Shown here: piece after piece, positions 1-5,817 of the stretch
Position numbering within the stretch: position 1 is the first letter of the stretch
Layout of the letters: every line of letters begins with the position of its first letter
Assembly (NCBI GenBank): GCA_003566935.1
Contig: PXBM01000126.1
Coordinates: 1 to 5,817, forward strand
Length of the DNA: 5,817 nt
Source of the DNA: Syntrophomonadaceae bacterium
Lineage (GTDB): Bacteria; Bacillota; Dethiobacteria; DTU022
Direction of reading: 5' to 3'
Program-made: the position numbers and the translations under genes
The notes under the pieces: generated by a model
Databases searched by the model: none
What the model was told of the DNA's origin: nothing
What the model saw: only the letters and a program-made list of their open reading frames with translations

Positions 1-1242
1 CCGGTATGGGTAGATATCGGTAGAGCAAAAGATGTAATTCCCGGGCTGAAAGACAACCTGTTCCTTCATGCCGGCCCGCCCATTACCTGGGACCGGATGA
101 GCGGACCCCTGAAAGGGGCAATCATCGGTGGATTAATCTATGAAGGAAAGGCAAAAAATGCCGAAGAAGCTAAAAAGATTGCTGCATCTGGCGAAATTGA
201 ATTTGCGCCCTGCCATCATTACAATACAGTAGGGCCGATGGCCGGGGTAACCACTCCTTCCCAGATGGTTTTTATTGTTGAAGACGAAGAGTGGGGCGGA
301 AATACCTACTCCAACATGAATGAAGGGTATGGTAAGGTCCTGCGTTACGGAGCATACGACGATGAAGTCTTAAACCGCCTGCGCTGGCTTGATGAGGTAT
401 ACGCACCCTGCCTGAAGGAAGCAGTTAAGCTTGCTAAAGGTGTTGATATGAAGTCAATTATTGCCCAGGCTTTGCACATGGGCGACGATGCCCATAACCG
501 GAACCGGGCAACAACTTCACTATTTATCCGTACTATCGCTCCTTTTATTGTCGAGACTGAATTTGGCAAAGAAAAAGATTACGATGCACCACGCCTTGAT
601 CTGTCGAACGTGTCGGAATACTTTAACAATAAAGCGTCTATTGCTTCAGAAGTGCTTGCTTTCATGCACAGCAATGATCTAACCTCACTTAATGCTATCA
701 TGGCTGCCTGCAAAAGCATGGCTCTGGCAGCACATGGTGTTGAAAACTCAACCATGGTAACAACCATGGCCCGTAATGGAACAGATTTCGGAATCAGGGT
801 TAGCAGCACCGGTGACAAGTGGTTTACTGCTCCGGCAAACGTGCCCGATGGACTTTTCTTCTCCGGCTTTAAGTCTTCCGATGCCAACCGGGATATCGGC
901 GACAGTGTAATTACCGAAACAGTCGGGGTTGGAGGTTTCGCCATGGCCGCCGCACCGGCGATTGTTAATTTCATCGGTGGAAGTCCTGCCGATGCATTTG
1001 ATGCAACCAATGAAATGTATGAAATAACTGTTGCCGAAAACAGCAATTTCAACATTCCGGCCATGGACTTCAAAGGAACACCCACCGGTATTGATGTCCG
1101 TAAGGTAGTAGAAAAGAATATCGTCCCGCGAATAAATACTGGTATAGCACACAAGGAAGCCGGAATCGGCCAGGTCGGCGCGGGTATCGTTAAGCCGCCG
1201 ATGGAAATGTTTATTGATGCTCTGAAAGAGCTGGCTAAATAA
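1..1242 (+). CDS. DUF1116 family protein (YlbE/AllG/YahG-like), 5' end outside the window
   Basis: The reading frame is open from base 1, giving 413 visible residues. The Met codon at 97 lies inside the conserved HAGPPITWDRMSGPL block, so it is not the start. Visible DUF1116 hallmarks, numbered from the window edge, are HAGPP (23-27), GGLIYEG (43-49), PCHHYNTVGPMAG (about 70-82), a NEGYGKVLRYGAYD stretch, and AQALHMGDDAHNRN (155-168) with its conserved His and Asp residues. E. coli relatives are roughly 420-470 residues, so only a few dozen N-terminal residues should be missing. In E. coli the relative YlbE (AllG) acts with FdrA (AllF) and YlbF (AllH) as oxamate carbamoyltransferase in allantoin breakdown. 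A similar role here is inference; an fdrA-like gene would be expected just upstream. The gene ends with adjacent TAA and TAG stops and is followed after 50 bases by the molybdenum hydroxylase genes, with no terminator between. No signal peptide or membrane segment is evident in the visible part, which suggests a cytoplasmic protein. The family call is firm; the exact reaction is not. Confidence 0.9.
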   Translation, partial: PVWVDIGRAKDVIPGLKDNLFLHAGPPITWDRMSGPLKGAIIGGLIYEGKAKNAEEAKKIAASGEIEFAPCHHYNTVGPMAGVTTPSQMVFIVEDEEWGGNTYSNMNEGYGKVLRYGAYDDEVLNRLRWLDEVYAPCLKEAVKLAKGVDMKSIIAQALHMGDDAHNRNRATTSLFIRTIAPFIVETEFGKEKDYDAPRLDLSNVSEYFNNKASIASEVLAFMHSNDLTSLNAIMAACKSMALAAHGVENSTMVTTMARNGTDFGIRVSSTGDKWFTAPANVPDGLFFSGFKSSDANRDIGDSVITETVGVGGFAMAAAPAIVNFIGGSPADAFDATNEMYEITVAENSNFNIPAMDFKGTPTGIDVRKVVEKNIVPRINTGIAHKEAGIGQVGAGIVKPPMEMFIDALKELAK

Positions 1243-1292
1243 TAGCAATAAAGGGGCATATTTAATTTTTAAGTTGGAGGTGAACCAGGAAG

Positions 1293-2123
1293 ATGCTGTC
1301 ATATGAATACGTTAAATGCACCGGTTTAAGCGAAGCAGTTGATATACTTGCCAAAGAAGAACAGGCTTATCCTTATGCCGGTGGAACTGATTTAATGGTT
1401 GGAATGCGCGGTGGCAAATTTGCGCCAAAAAAACTGGTTGATATTAAAACTTTGCCCGAACTGAATGTCTTTGAAGAAAACGATCAAGGCATAATAATTG
1501 GGGCTGCCATTACATTGAACCAGATTGCATGCCATGATTCAATTATAAAGAACATCCCTATCCTGGCAGAAGGCAGTCACAGTGTGGGCGGCTATACTAT
1601 TCGCAACAGGGCCACTCTCGCCGGTAATATTTGCAATGCTTCTCCTGCCGCAGATACTGCCGCACCGCTCTATACCTTGGATGCGTTAATTAATATTGTC
1701 GGTCCTGACGGAAATAGGTCTTTACCGGTTGAAGAATTCTTTACCGGACCCGGTCAGACTGCTCTAAAAAATGGCGAGCTGGTCCAGTCAATTTTTATAC
1801 CCAGGCCATTTCCTGCAGGTAAAGGGGTTTACATTAAAGCTTCACGCACCGGCTCGGTAGACCTCGCTACTGTCGGAGTTGCAGTGCAAAACTGGGGTGA
1901 ACATGTGAAAATTGCTGTAGGCGCAGTAGCCGCCACTCCTGTCAGAGCTTTTTCTGTTGAAAAAGCAATAAATGAAAAGGGCGAGAAAAGCTCAGCCGAG
2001 GCAGCAAAGCTTGTTAATAATGATATCGCTCCAATTACTGATATACGTGGTTCCCGTGAGTACCGTTATCACATGGTTGAGGTTCTGGTCCGGCGCGGCC
2101 TGGAACAGACAATGGGGGTGTGA
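1293..2123 (+). CDS. Molybdenum hydroxylase FAD-binding subunit (CoxM/XdhB-like, subunit M)
   Basis: This 276-residue protein has the usual length and layout of the FAD subunit of three-subunit xanthine dehydrogenase/CO dehydrogenase-type enzymes. It carries the electron-exit flavin, taking electrons from the Fe-S subunit. The first FAD pyrophosphate loop is AGGTDL (29-34). The second is TIRNRATLAGNICNASPAADT (102-122), the family signature. The C-terminal CO-dehydrogenase flavoprotein domain begins near IAVGAVAATPVRA (197-209) and ends with DIRGSREYRYHMVEVLVRR (240-258). There is no inserted Cys-rich [4Fe-4S] loop such as that in 4-hydroxybenzoyl-CoA reductase beta subunits. The ATG at 1293 is supported by GGAGGTGA at 1276-1283. 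The gene is first of an M-S-L trio, and its stop nearly touches the next start, implying translational coupling. It is most likely cytoplasmic. The substrate cannot be read from this subunit. Confidence 0.95.
   Translation: MLSYEYVKCTGLSEAVDILAKEEQAYPYAGGTDLMVGMRGGKFAPKKLVDIKTLPELNVFEENDQGIIIGAAITLNQIACHDSIIKNIPILAEGSHSVGGYTIRNRATLAGNICNASPAADTAAPLYTLDALINIVGPDGNRSLPVEEFFTGPGQTALKNGELVQSIFIPRPFPAGKGVYIKASRTGSVDLATVGVAVQNWGEHVKIAVGAVAATPVRAFSVEKAINEKGEKSSAEAAKLVNNDIAPITDIRGSREYRYHMVEVLVRRGLEQTMGV
2114..2120 (+). promoter_or_regulatory. Ribosome-binding site that sets the small-subunit start
   Basis: GGGGGTG lies within the last codons of the FAD-subunit gene. Its G-run ends seven bases before the ATG at 2126, a normal spacing. 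A longer frame could begin at the GTG at 2120, overlapping the previous stop as GTGA. That codon sits directly against the G-run and would leave almost no spacing, so ATG 2126 is preferred. Either start implies coupled translation of the two subunits. Confidence 0.6.
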
Positions 2124-2125
2124 AA

Positions 2126-2593
2126 ATGCGTGATAAAAAAATAATAAAATTTACAGTTAACGGAAATAGCGAAGAACGAGAAGCTGTTGTTGGAGAAACC
2201 CTGCTAAAGTTTATCAGGGACGAACTTAACCTGACCGGCACCAAGTCAGGCTGTGAGATTGGTGAATGTGGCGCCTGCACAGTTCTACTGGATGGAAAAC
2301 CGGTTAACTCCTGCCTGGTTTTAGCAGTCGAATTGGATGGAAAAGATCTATTAACAATAGAAGGACTATCTAAAAACGGTGAACTTGATCGCCTGCAGCA
2401 GGCTTTTATTGATCACGCTGCCTTCCAGTGTGGATACTGCACACCCGGTATGATTATGGCGGCAAGATCCCTGCTTGAAAGAAACGCTAATCCTAATGAT
2501 GATGAGATTAACGAGGCTTTAAGCGGTAATCTATGCCGCTGTGGCGCCTACCAGGAAATCAGGGATGCTGTTAAAGATTCCGCTAAAAAGTAA
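2126..2593 (+). CDS. Molybdenum hydroxylase [2Fe-2S] subunit (CoxS-like small subunit)
   Basis: From ATG 2126 the protein has 155 residues, typical for the small iron-sulfur subunit of this enzyme class, which relays electrons from the Mo centre to FAD. The N-terminal plant-ferredoxin-type domain binds the first cluster through Cys43, Cys48, Cys51 and Cys63 (pattern GCEIGECGACTV, then NSC). The C-terminal four-helix domain binds the second cluster through Cys102 and Cys105 (FQCGYCTPGM) and Cys137 and Cys139 (NLCRCGAYQEI). All eight ligands are present, so the subunit looks functional. The Gln just before Cys102 and the CRCG block near the molybdopterin side are family-typical. An upstream in-frame GTG at 2120 would add two residues but has poor ribosome-site spacing. 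It lies two bases after the FAD-subunit stop and 21 bases before the large-subunit start. No export signal is seen. Confidence 0.96.
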   Translation: MRDKKIIKFTVNGNSEEREAVVGETLLKFIRDELNLTGTKSGCEIGECGACTVLLDGKPVNSCLVLAVELDGKDLLTIEGLSKNGELDRLQQAFIDHAAFQCGYCTPGMIMAARSLLERNANPNDDEINEALSGNLCRCGAYQEIRDAVKDSAKK

Positions 2594-2614
2594 GAAGGAA
2601 AGGAGGATGAGAAA

Positions 2615-4924
2615 ATGTCAGATCTGAAAATAGTAGGAACTTCTGTGCCGCGCAAGGATGCAATGGAAAAAGTAACCGGAGCGGCCGAGTTTATTGAAGA
2701 CCGTTATATGGGGCCAATGCTTTACGCTAAGATGAAAAAAAGCACTGTGGTCCACGGACGTATTTTAAGCATTAAGACTGAAAAAGCAGAAAAACATCCA
2801 GGTGTAAAAGCGATTTTAACCGGTAAAGACTACCCCAACATGATTGGACTCTACCTGATTGACAGGACCTTTTTAGCTGTTGATAAGGTCCGCTTTTGGG
2901 GTGAACCCGTCGCTGTAGTCGCCGCTACATCTGAAAAAGCTGCAGCCGAAGCAGTTGATTTGATTGAAGTTGAATATGAAGAGTTGCCCGGTGTTTTCGA
3001 CCCACGCGAAGGGATCAAGCCTGACGCACCTGTAATTCATGAGAACCTTGGTAACTATGAAATTGTCCCGATCTTTTATCCAACACCCGGGACTAATATT
3101 GCCAACCACTTTAAAATTCGCAAAGGTGATATTGAAAAGGGTTTTGATCAAGCTGACCATGTTCTTGAAAAGGAATACTATGTACCGCAGATGCAGCATG
3201 TACCTATTGAAACCCATAAAGCAGCAGTTCAGTGGAGTCCGGATGGCAAACTTACTGTCTGGAGCACTGCCCAATCACCCAATGTGGTGCGTCAGCTTTT
3301 AGCAAAATCCCTGGATTTACCGATGCACAAAATACGCGTTATTTCCAGCTATATCGGAGGAGGCTTTGGCTGCAAGGCCGGAGCTTCTATCGAAGGGTTG
3401 CTGGTTCCGATAGCACAGAAATATCCCGGTCATATCATCCGCATTGTATTTGACAGGGAAGAGGACATGCAGGGCACTTTTACCCGGCAGGCTCTTTTTT
3501 CAAAGTTAAGAACTGGTTATACAAAAGATGGCAGGATAACTGCTCTGCAATATGAAATGATCTGGGACGGTGGGGCTTACACCGAATATGGTGTTAATAT
3601 TGTTCGTGCTGCCGGTTACAGTTCTACCGGAGCATACGATATTCCAAACGTTAAAACCGATTCATACTGTGTTTATACCAATAACTCTATCGGCGGACCG
3701 GTCCGCGGTTTCGGAATGTGTGAAATGCAGTGGGGTATCGAGCGCCAGATTGAGGAAATTGCTAAACAGCTGGAAATGGATCCGCTGGAAGTTCGCCTGA
3801 AAAACGGTATGAAGCGAGGATCAACTACAGCGTCTGGCCAGGTTGTTCAAGATGTTGATTATGAAAAGTGCCTCAAAGTAGTAGCCGACAAGATCGGGTG
3901 GGGCAAAAAAGAGAGCGGCAAAGACGGAAAATTACGCGGCAAGGGTATCGCCGGCCTGGTAAAATGCCCTGCTCAGCCCAGCAATGCTGCGTCTTCGGCT
4001 ATAATTCGCATCAACGAAGACGGCACTGCACACGTGATGGTCGGAGCCACCGAGATGGGTCAGGGTATGCTTACGGTAATAAGCCAAATTGCTTCAGAAG
4101 CCCTACATATACCCGTTGACAAGATCGATATCAAGGTGCCGGATACTGATTTTACGCCCTATGAATGGCAAAGTGTTGGTAGCAGGATAACCTATACCTG
4201 CGGAACCTCTGTCAAACGAGCGGCAGAGGATGCCCTGGGCCAAATTTACCGTATAGCTGCCGATTTACTCGAAGTGCCGCAAGAAGATTTAAGCTATGAC
4301 GGTAAAAAAGTTTATTCAACCAGAGACCCTGACATAAAAGCAACCATCAGGGAAATAGCTGATAGCTGTAAGAAGTGCACAGGTGAAGGGATTGCCGGAC
4401 CGATCATCGGACGGGGATCATTCGTTCCCACTAACATGACCAACCTCGATCCGGAAACCGGCCAGGGCAACCCAGGCCTGTTCTACTGCTTTGGCGCAAC
4501 CGGAGTGGAAGTAGAAGTTGATCCGGAAACAGGAGTAATTGAAGTCATCCAACTGGCCAGTTCAATTGATGCCGGTAAAGCGATTAACCCCCAGCTAGCC
4601 AAAGTACAGCTGCACGGCGGCACGATAATGGGCCTCTCTACGGCACTTTACGAAGAAGTTCGTTTTGACAAAGGTATAATGCTAAACCGTAACTTCACTG
4701 ATTATAAAATAGCAACATTTGATAATGTTCCGCATATGGACAGTTTTATTGTAGAAACACCTGAAACAAAAGGACCTTATGGTGCCCGCGGTATCGGTGA
4801 ACAACCTATGATAGGCGTTGCTCCCGCAGTTGCCAATGCTGTAAGTGACGCTCTCGGAGTTGAGTTTAACTCCTTTCCGCTAACACCGGAGAAAGTTTGG
4901 CGAGCTTTAAAAGATAAAAAATAA
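2615..4924 (+). CDS. Molybdenum hydroxylase molybdopterin-binding catalytic subunit (xanthine dehydrogenase family large subunit)
   Basis: This 769-residue protein is full length for the CoxL/XdhA-type catalytic subunit, which hydroxylates its substrate with water-derived oxygen at a Mo-pterin centre. The N-terminal aldehyde oxidase/xanthine dehydrogenase a/b-hammerhead domain spans about 14-125 (VPRKDAMEKVTGAAEF; WGEPVAVVAATSEKAA). The Mo-pterin domains follow. Visible landmarks are Gln220 in STAQSPN (equivalent to the Mo-proximal Gln of xanthine dehydrogenase), GGGFGCK (248-254), PVRGFG (362-367, with Arg364 and Phe366), TEMGQG (479-484), and Glu729 in GIGEQP, the expected catalytic base. 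It lacks the AYRCSFR active-site loop of CO dehydrogenase. Ala255 stands where animal xanthine dehydrogenase has its purine-contacting Glu, so xanthine as substrate is possible but unproven. Other N-heterocycles or aldehydes remain options. AGGAGG at 2601-2606, eight bases upstream, supports ATG 2615. No Tat or Sec signal is present, so it is probably cytoplasmic. There is no in-frame TGA, so any selenium would be a cofactor ligand, not selenocysteine. Confidence 0.95.
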   Translation: MSDLKIVGTSVPRKDAMEKVTGAAEFIEDRYMGPMLYAKMKKSTVVHGRILSIKTEKAEKHPGVKAILTGKDYPNMIGLYLIDRTFLAVDKVRFWGEPVAVVAATSEKAAAEAVDLIEVEYEELPGVFDPREGIKPDAPVIHENLGNYEIVPIFYPTPGTNIANHFKIRKGDIEKGFDQADHVLEKEYYVPQMQHVPIETHKAAVQWSPDGKLTVWSTAQSPNVVRQLLAKSLDLPMHKIRVISSYIGGGFGCKAGASIEGLLVPIAQKYPGHIIRIVFDREEDMQGTFTRQALFSKLRTGYTKDGRITALQYEMIWDGGAYTEYGVNIVRAAGYSSTGAYDIPNVKTDSYCVYTNNSIGGPVRGFGMCEMQWGIERQIEEIAKQLEMDPLEVRLKNGMKRGSTTASGQVVQDVDYEKCLKVVADKIGWGKKESGKDGKLRGKGIAGLVKCPAQPSNAASSAIIRINEDGTAHVMVGATEMGQGMLTVISQIASEALHIPVDKIDIKVPDTDFTPYEWQSVGSRITYTCGTSVKRAAEDALGQIYRIAADLLEVPQEDLSYDGKKVYSTRDPDIKATIREIADSCKKCTGEGIAGPIIGRGSFVPTNMTNLDPETGQGNPGLFYCFGATGVEVEVDPETGVIEVIQLASSIDAGKAINPQLAKVQLHGGTIMGLSTALYEEVRFDKGIMLNRNFTDYKIATFDNVPHMDSFIVETPETKGPYGARGIGEQPMIGVAPAVANAVSDALGVEFNSFPLTPEKVWRALKDKK

Positions 4925-4926
4925 GT

Positions 4927-4986
4927 TTGAGCCGATCATTTCTAACACCATGACCCTGCTATTAATATTAACAATGATCGGTTCAA
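4927..4986 (+). repeat. 14-bp inverted repeat (long-loop hairpin) just after the large-subunit stop
   Basis: TTGAGCCGATCATT at 4927-4940 pairs with AATGATCGGTTCAA at 4973-4986. All 14 positions pair, with one G-U at 4931/4982. The core CCGATCATT/AATGATCGG is an exact 9-base match. The 32-base loop contains a perfect AT-only palindrome, TTAATATTAA (4962-4971). The stem begins two bases after the TAA stop, so it could protect or terminate the upstream mRNA. The long loop and missing U-run argue against a standard intrinsic terminator. A two-half-site operator is an alternative. Confidence 0.6.
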
Positions 4987-4988
4987 TC

Positions 4989-5024
4989 CACCCCCATCCA
5001 CCCTTTAAGCGGTGGGTGGGGGTG
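4989..5024 (+). terminator. GC-rich hairpin, possible terminator or mRNA-processing barrier without a U-run
   Basis: CACCCCCATCCACC at 4989-5002 pairs with GGTGGGTGGGGGTG at 5011-5024 over 14 positions, with one G-U (4997/5016) and an eight-base loop. The stem is very stable and sits only two bases after the preceding inverted repeat. It is not followed by a T-run on either strand, so canonical Rho-independent termination is doubtful. It lies about ten bases before the ribosome site of the next gene and may lower or insulate that gene's expression relative to the hydroxylase genes. Confidence 0.4.
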
Positions 5025-5050
5025 TGAATTATTAAGGGAGCTGGTTTTTT

Positions 5051-5817
5051 ATGATACCCCGCAAAGTCATAATCAGGGGGGCAGGTGATCTGGCTACTGG
5101 TGTGGCCCACCGTCTCTGGAATTCAGGGTTTTCGGTTGTGATGCTGGAGCTGCCTGATCCGCTGGTGGTAAGAAGGACAGTCTCATTTGCCTCTGCTGTT
5201 TATGAAAATAGCATAACCGTAGAAAGTGTTACGGCAAAATTATGCCCTCAAGCTGATCAAATAGATCAATATTTTGACCAAAATATAATACCCGTAATGG
5301 TTGATCCTGATGGATCAATACTTTTAAAGGAAAAGCCGCCTGTATTAATTGATGCGGTCATGTCAAAAAACAACACCCTGACCAGGATTGATCAGGCTGA
5401 ACTGGTAATAGGGCTGGGACCGGGATTTAAGGCCGGAAAAGATGTGCATGCCATTGTTGAAACAGAACGCGGTCATAACTTAGGAAAAGTAATTTATAGC
5501 GGCCAGGCAGCACCAAATACCGGAAAACCTGGAGTAATAGGTGGTTACAGCACTGAACGCTTGCTGCGAGCGCCACACAGCGGCTGTTTTGAACCGAAAA
5601 AAAATATCGGCGATATTGTTATAGCAGGCGATACCGTTGCCCTGGTTGGCTCGACAGAAATCAAGACGGCCATTGATGGTATGGTTCGCGGCATGCTGCA
5701 TCCTAAGATCAAGGTAGAAGGCGGAACAAAAGTTGGCGATATTGATCCTCGCGGTAATAAGATTGATTGCCATTTAATATCCGACAAAGCTCGTGCCGTT
5801 GGAGGAGGAGTGCTTGA
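5051..5817 (+). CDS. yqeB: YqeB/EF2563-type selenium-dependent molybdenum hydroxylase system protein, 3' end outside the window
   Basis: The frame runs from ATG 5051 to the right edge without a stop, giving 255 residues. Family members are roughly 260-270 residues, so only the tail is missing. It opens with a Rossmann-like nucleotide-binding motif, VIIRGAGDLATGVAHRL (6-22), followed by the family blocks ELPDPLVVRRTVSFASAVYE (33-52), GLGPGF (121-126) and RAPHSG (173-178). The C-terminal part (about 186-234: IGDIVIAGDTVALVG, then GMVRGML and KVGDIDPRG) resembles a biotinyl/lipoyl-type barrel. Proteins of this family co-occur with selenium-dependent molybdenum hydroxylases and are thought to help mature them; the biochemical step is not established. 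Its place directly after a complete M-S-L hydroxylase suggests it serves that enzyme. AGGGAG at 5035-5040 supports the start. Transcription may be partly separate, because two hairpins precede it. The family call is strong; the role is inference from context. Confidence 0.9.
   Translation, partial: MIPRKVIIRGAGDLATGVAHRLWNSGFSVVMLELPDPLVVRRTVSFASAVYENSITVESVTAKLCPQADQIDQYFDQNIIPVMVDPDGSILLKEKPPVLIDAVMSKNNTLTRIDQAELVIGLGPGFKAGKDVHAIVETERGHNLGKVIYSGQAAPNTGKPGVIGGYSTERLLRAPHSGCFEPKKNIGDIVIAGDTVALVGSTEIKTAIDGMVRGMLHPKIKVEGGTKVGDIDPRGNKIDCHLISDKARAVGGGVL

Larger units (their letters stand above)
4925..5050 (+). other. Intergenic spacer with two tandem hairpins
   Basis: This is the longest non-coding stretch in the window. 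It separates the catalytic-subunit gene from the yqeB-like gene and is largely filled by two adjacent inverted repeats (4927-4986 and 4989-5024). An AGGGAG ribosome site at 5035-5040 follows, ten bases before ATG 5051. No convincing -35/-10 promoter pair could be picked by eye, and no small open frame with a ribosome site was found. Confidence 0.6.

Noticed and set aside
97..99. ATG at 97 as the start of the first gene
   Set aside because: The same frame is open back to base 1 and encodes conserved DUF1116 residues upstream (including HAGPPITW), and this ATG has no ribosome site.
579..1302. Long minus-strand open frames opposite the DUF1116 gene (579-1259 and 748-1302)
   Set aside because: They lie opposite a strongly conserved plus-strand family protein, show no recognisable domain, and overlap each other in different frames. 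They are shadows of the real gene.
2120..2122. GTG start giving a 4-base overlap with the FAD-subunit stop
   Set aside because: The Shine-Dalgarno-like G-run ends only one base before this GTG, while ATG 2126 has normal spacing. It is kept only as a minor alternative.
2121..2123. TGA of the FAD subunit as a selenocysteine codon
   Set aside because: The protein is already complete at family length, and the next gene starts at once in another frame; the selenium link here concerns a cofactor.
2873..4119. Several 70-130 residue frames on both strands inside the large-subunit gene
   Set aside because: The 769-residue frame has family motifs along its whole length; the others have unrelated composition and no motifs.
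5011..5024. G-quadruplex in the G-rich arm of the second hairpin
   Set aside because: Only two runs reach three or more Gs, so at best a weak two-tier structure could form by splitting the G5 run; pairing with the C-rich arm explains the sequence better.
5480..5787. Minus-strand open frames opposite the right-edge gene
   Set aside because: The plus frame from 5051 is open to the edge and matches YqeB-family blocks; the minus frames match nothing I recognise.

Overview
The window is a compact, single-strand (+) block of accessory purine- or heterocycle-type catabolism from a bacterium, probably an anaerobic member of the Bacillota (Clostridia-like). That guess rests on moderate GC, strong AGGAGG-type ribosome sites, a CoxMSL-ordered molybdenum hydroxylase, and a neighbour of the YqeB family, which is known from organisms with selenium-dependent molybdenum hydroxylases. 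No taxonomic marker is present, so the assignment is an inference. Five protein-coding genes cover almost everything; the first and last are cut by the window edges.

Layout: (1) 1-1242, the 3' part of a DUF1116 protein (YlbE/AllG/YahG family), open at the left edge. (2) 1293-2123, the FAD-binding medium subunit of a molybdenum hydroxylase. (3) 2126-2593, its small [2Fe-2S]x2 subunit. (4) 2615-4924, its large molybdopterin-binding catalytic subunit. (5) A 126-base gap (4925-5050) with two adjacent inverted repeats. (6) 5051 to the right edge, a YqeB/EF2563-type protein linked to selenium-dependent molybdenum hydroxylase maturation, lacking only its last few residues.

How it fits together: genes 2-4 form one three-subunit cytoplasmic enzyme. 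The substrate is hydroxylated at the Mo centre in the large subunit, and electrons pass through the two Fe-S clusters of the small subunit to FAD in the medium subunit. Gene 5 suggests the Mo centre needs a maturation step, possibly insertion of a labile selenium ligand. Gene 1 belongs to a family that in E. coli supplies a subunit of oxamate carbamoyltransferase at the end of allantoin breakdown. The neighbourhood therefore suggests purine or ureide degradation ending in carbamoyl phosphate. The exact substrate is not settled: the large subunit has Ala where animal xanthine dehydrogenase has its purine-contacting Glu. No RNA genes, mobile elements or CRISPR arrays were seen.
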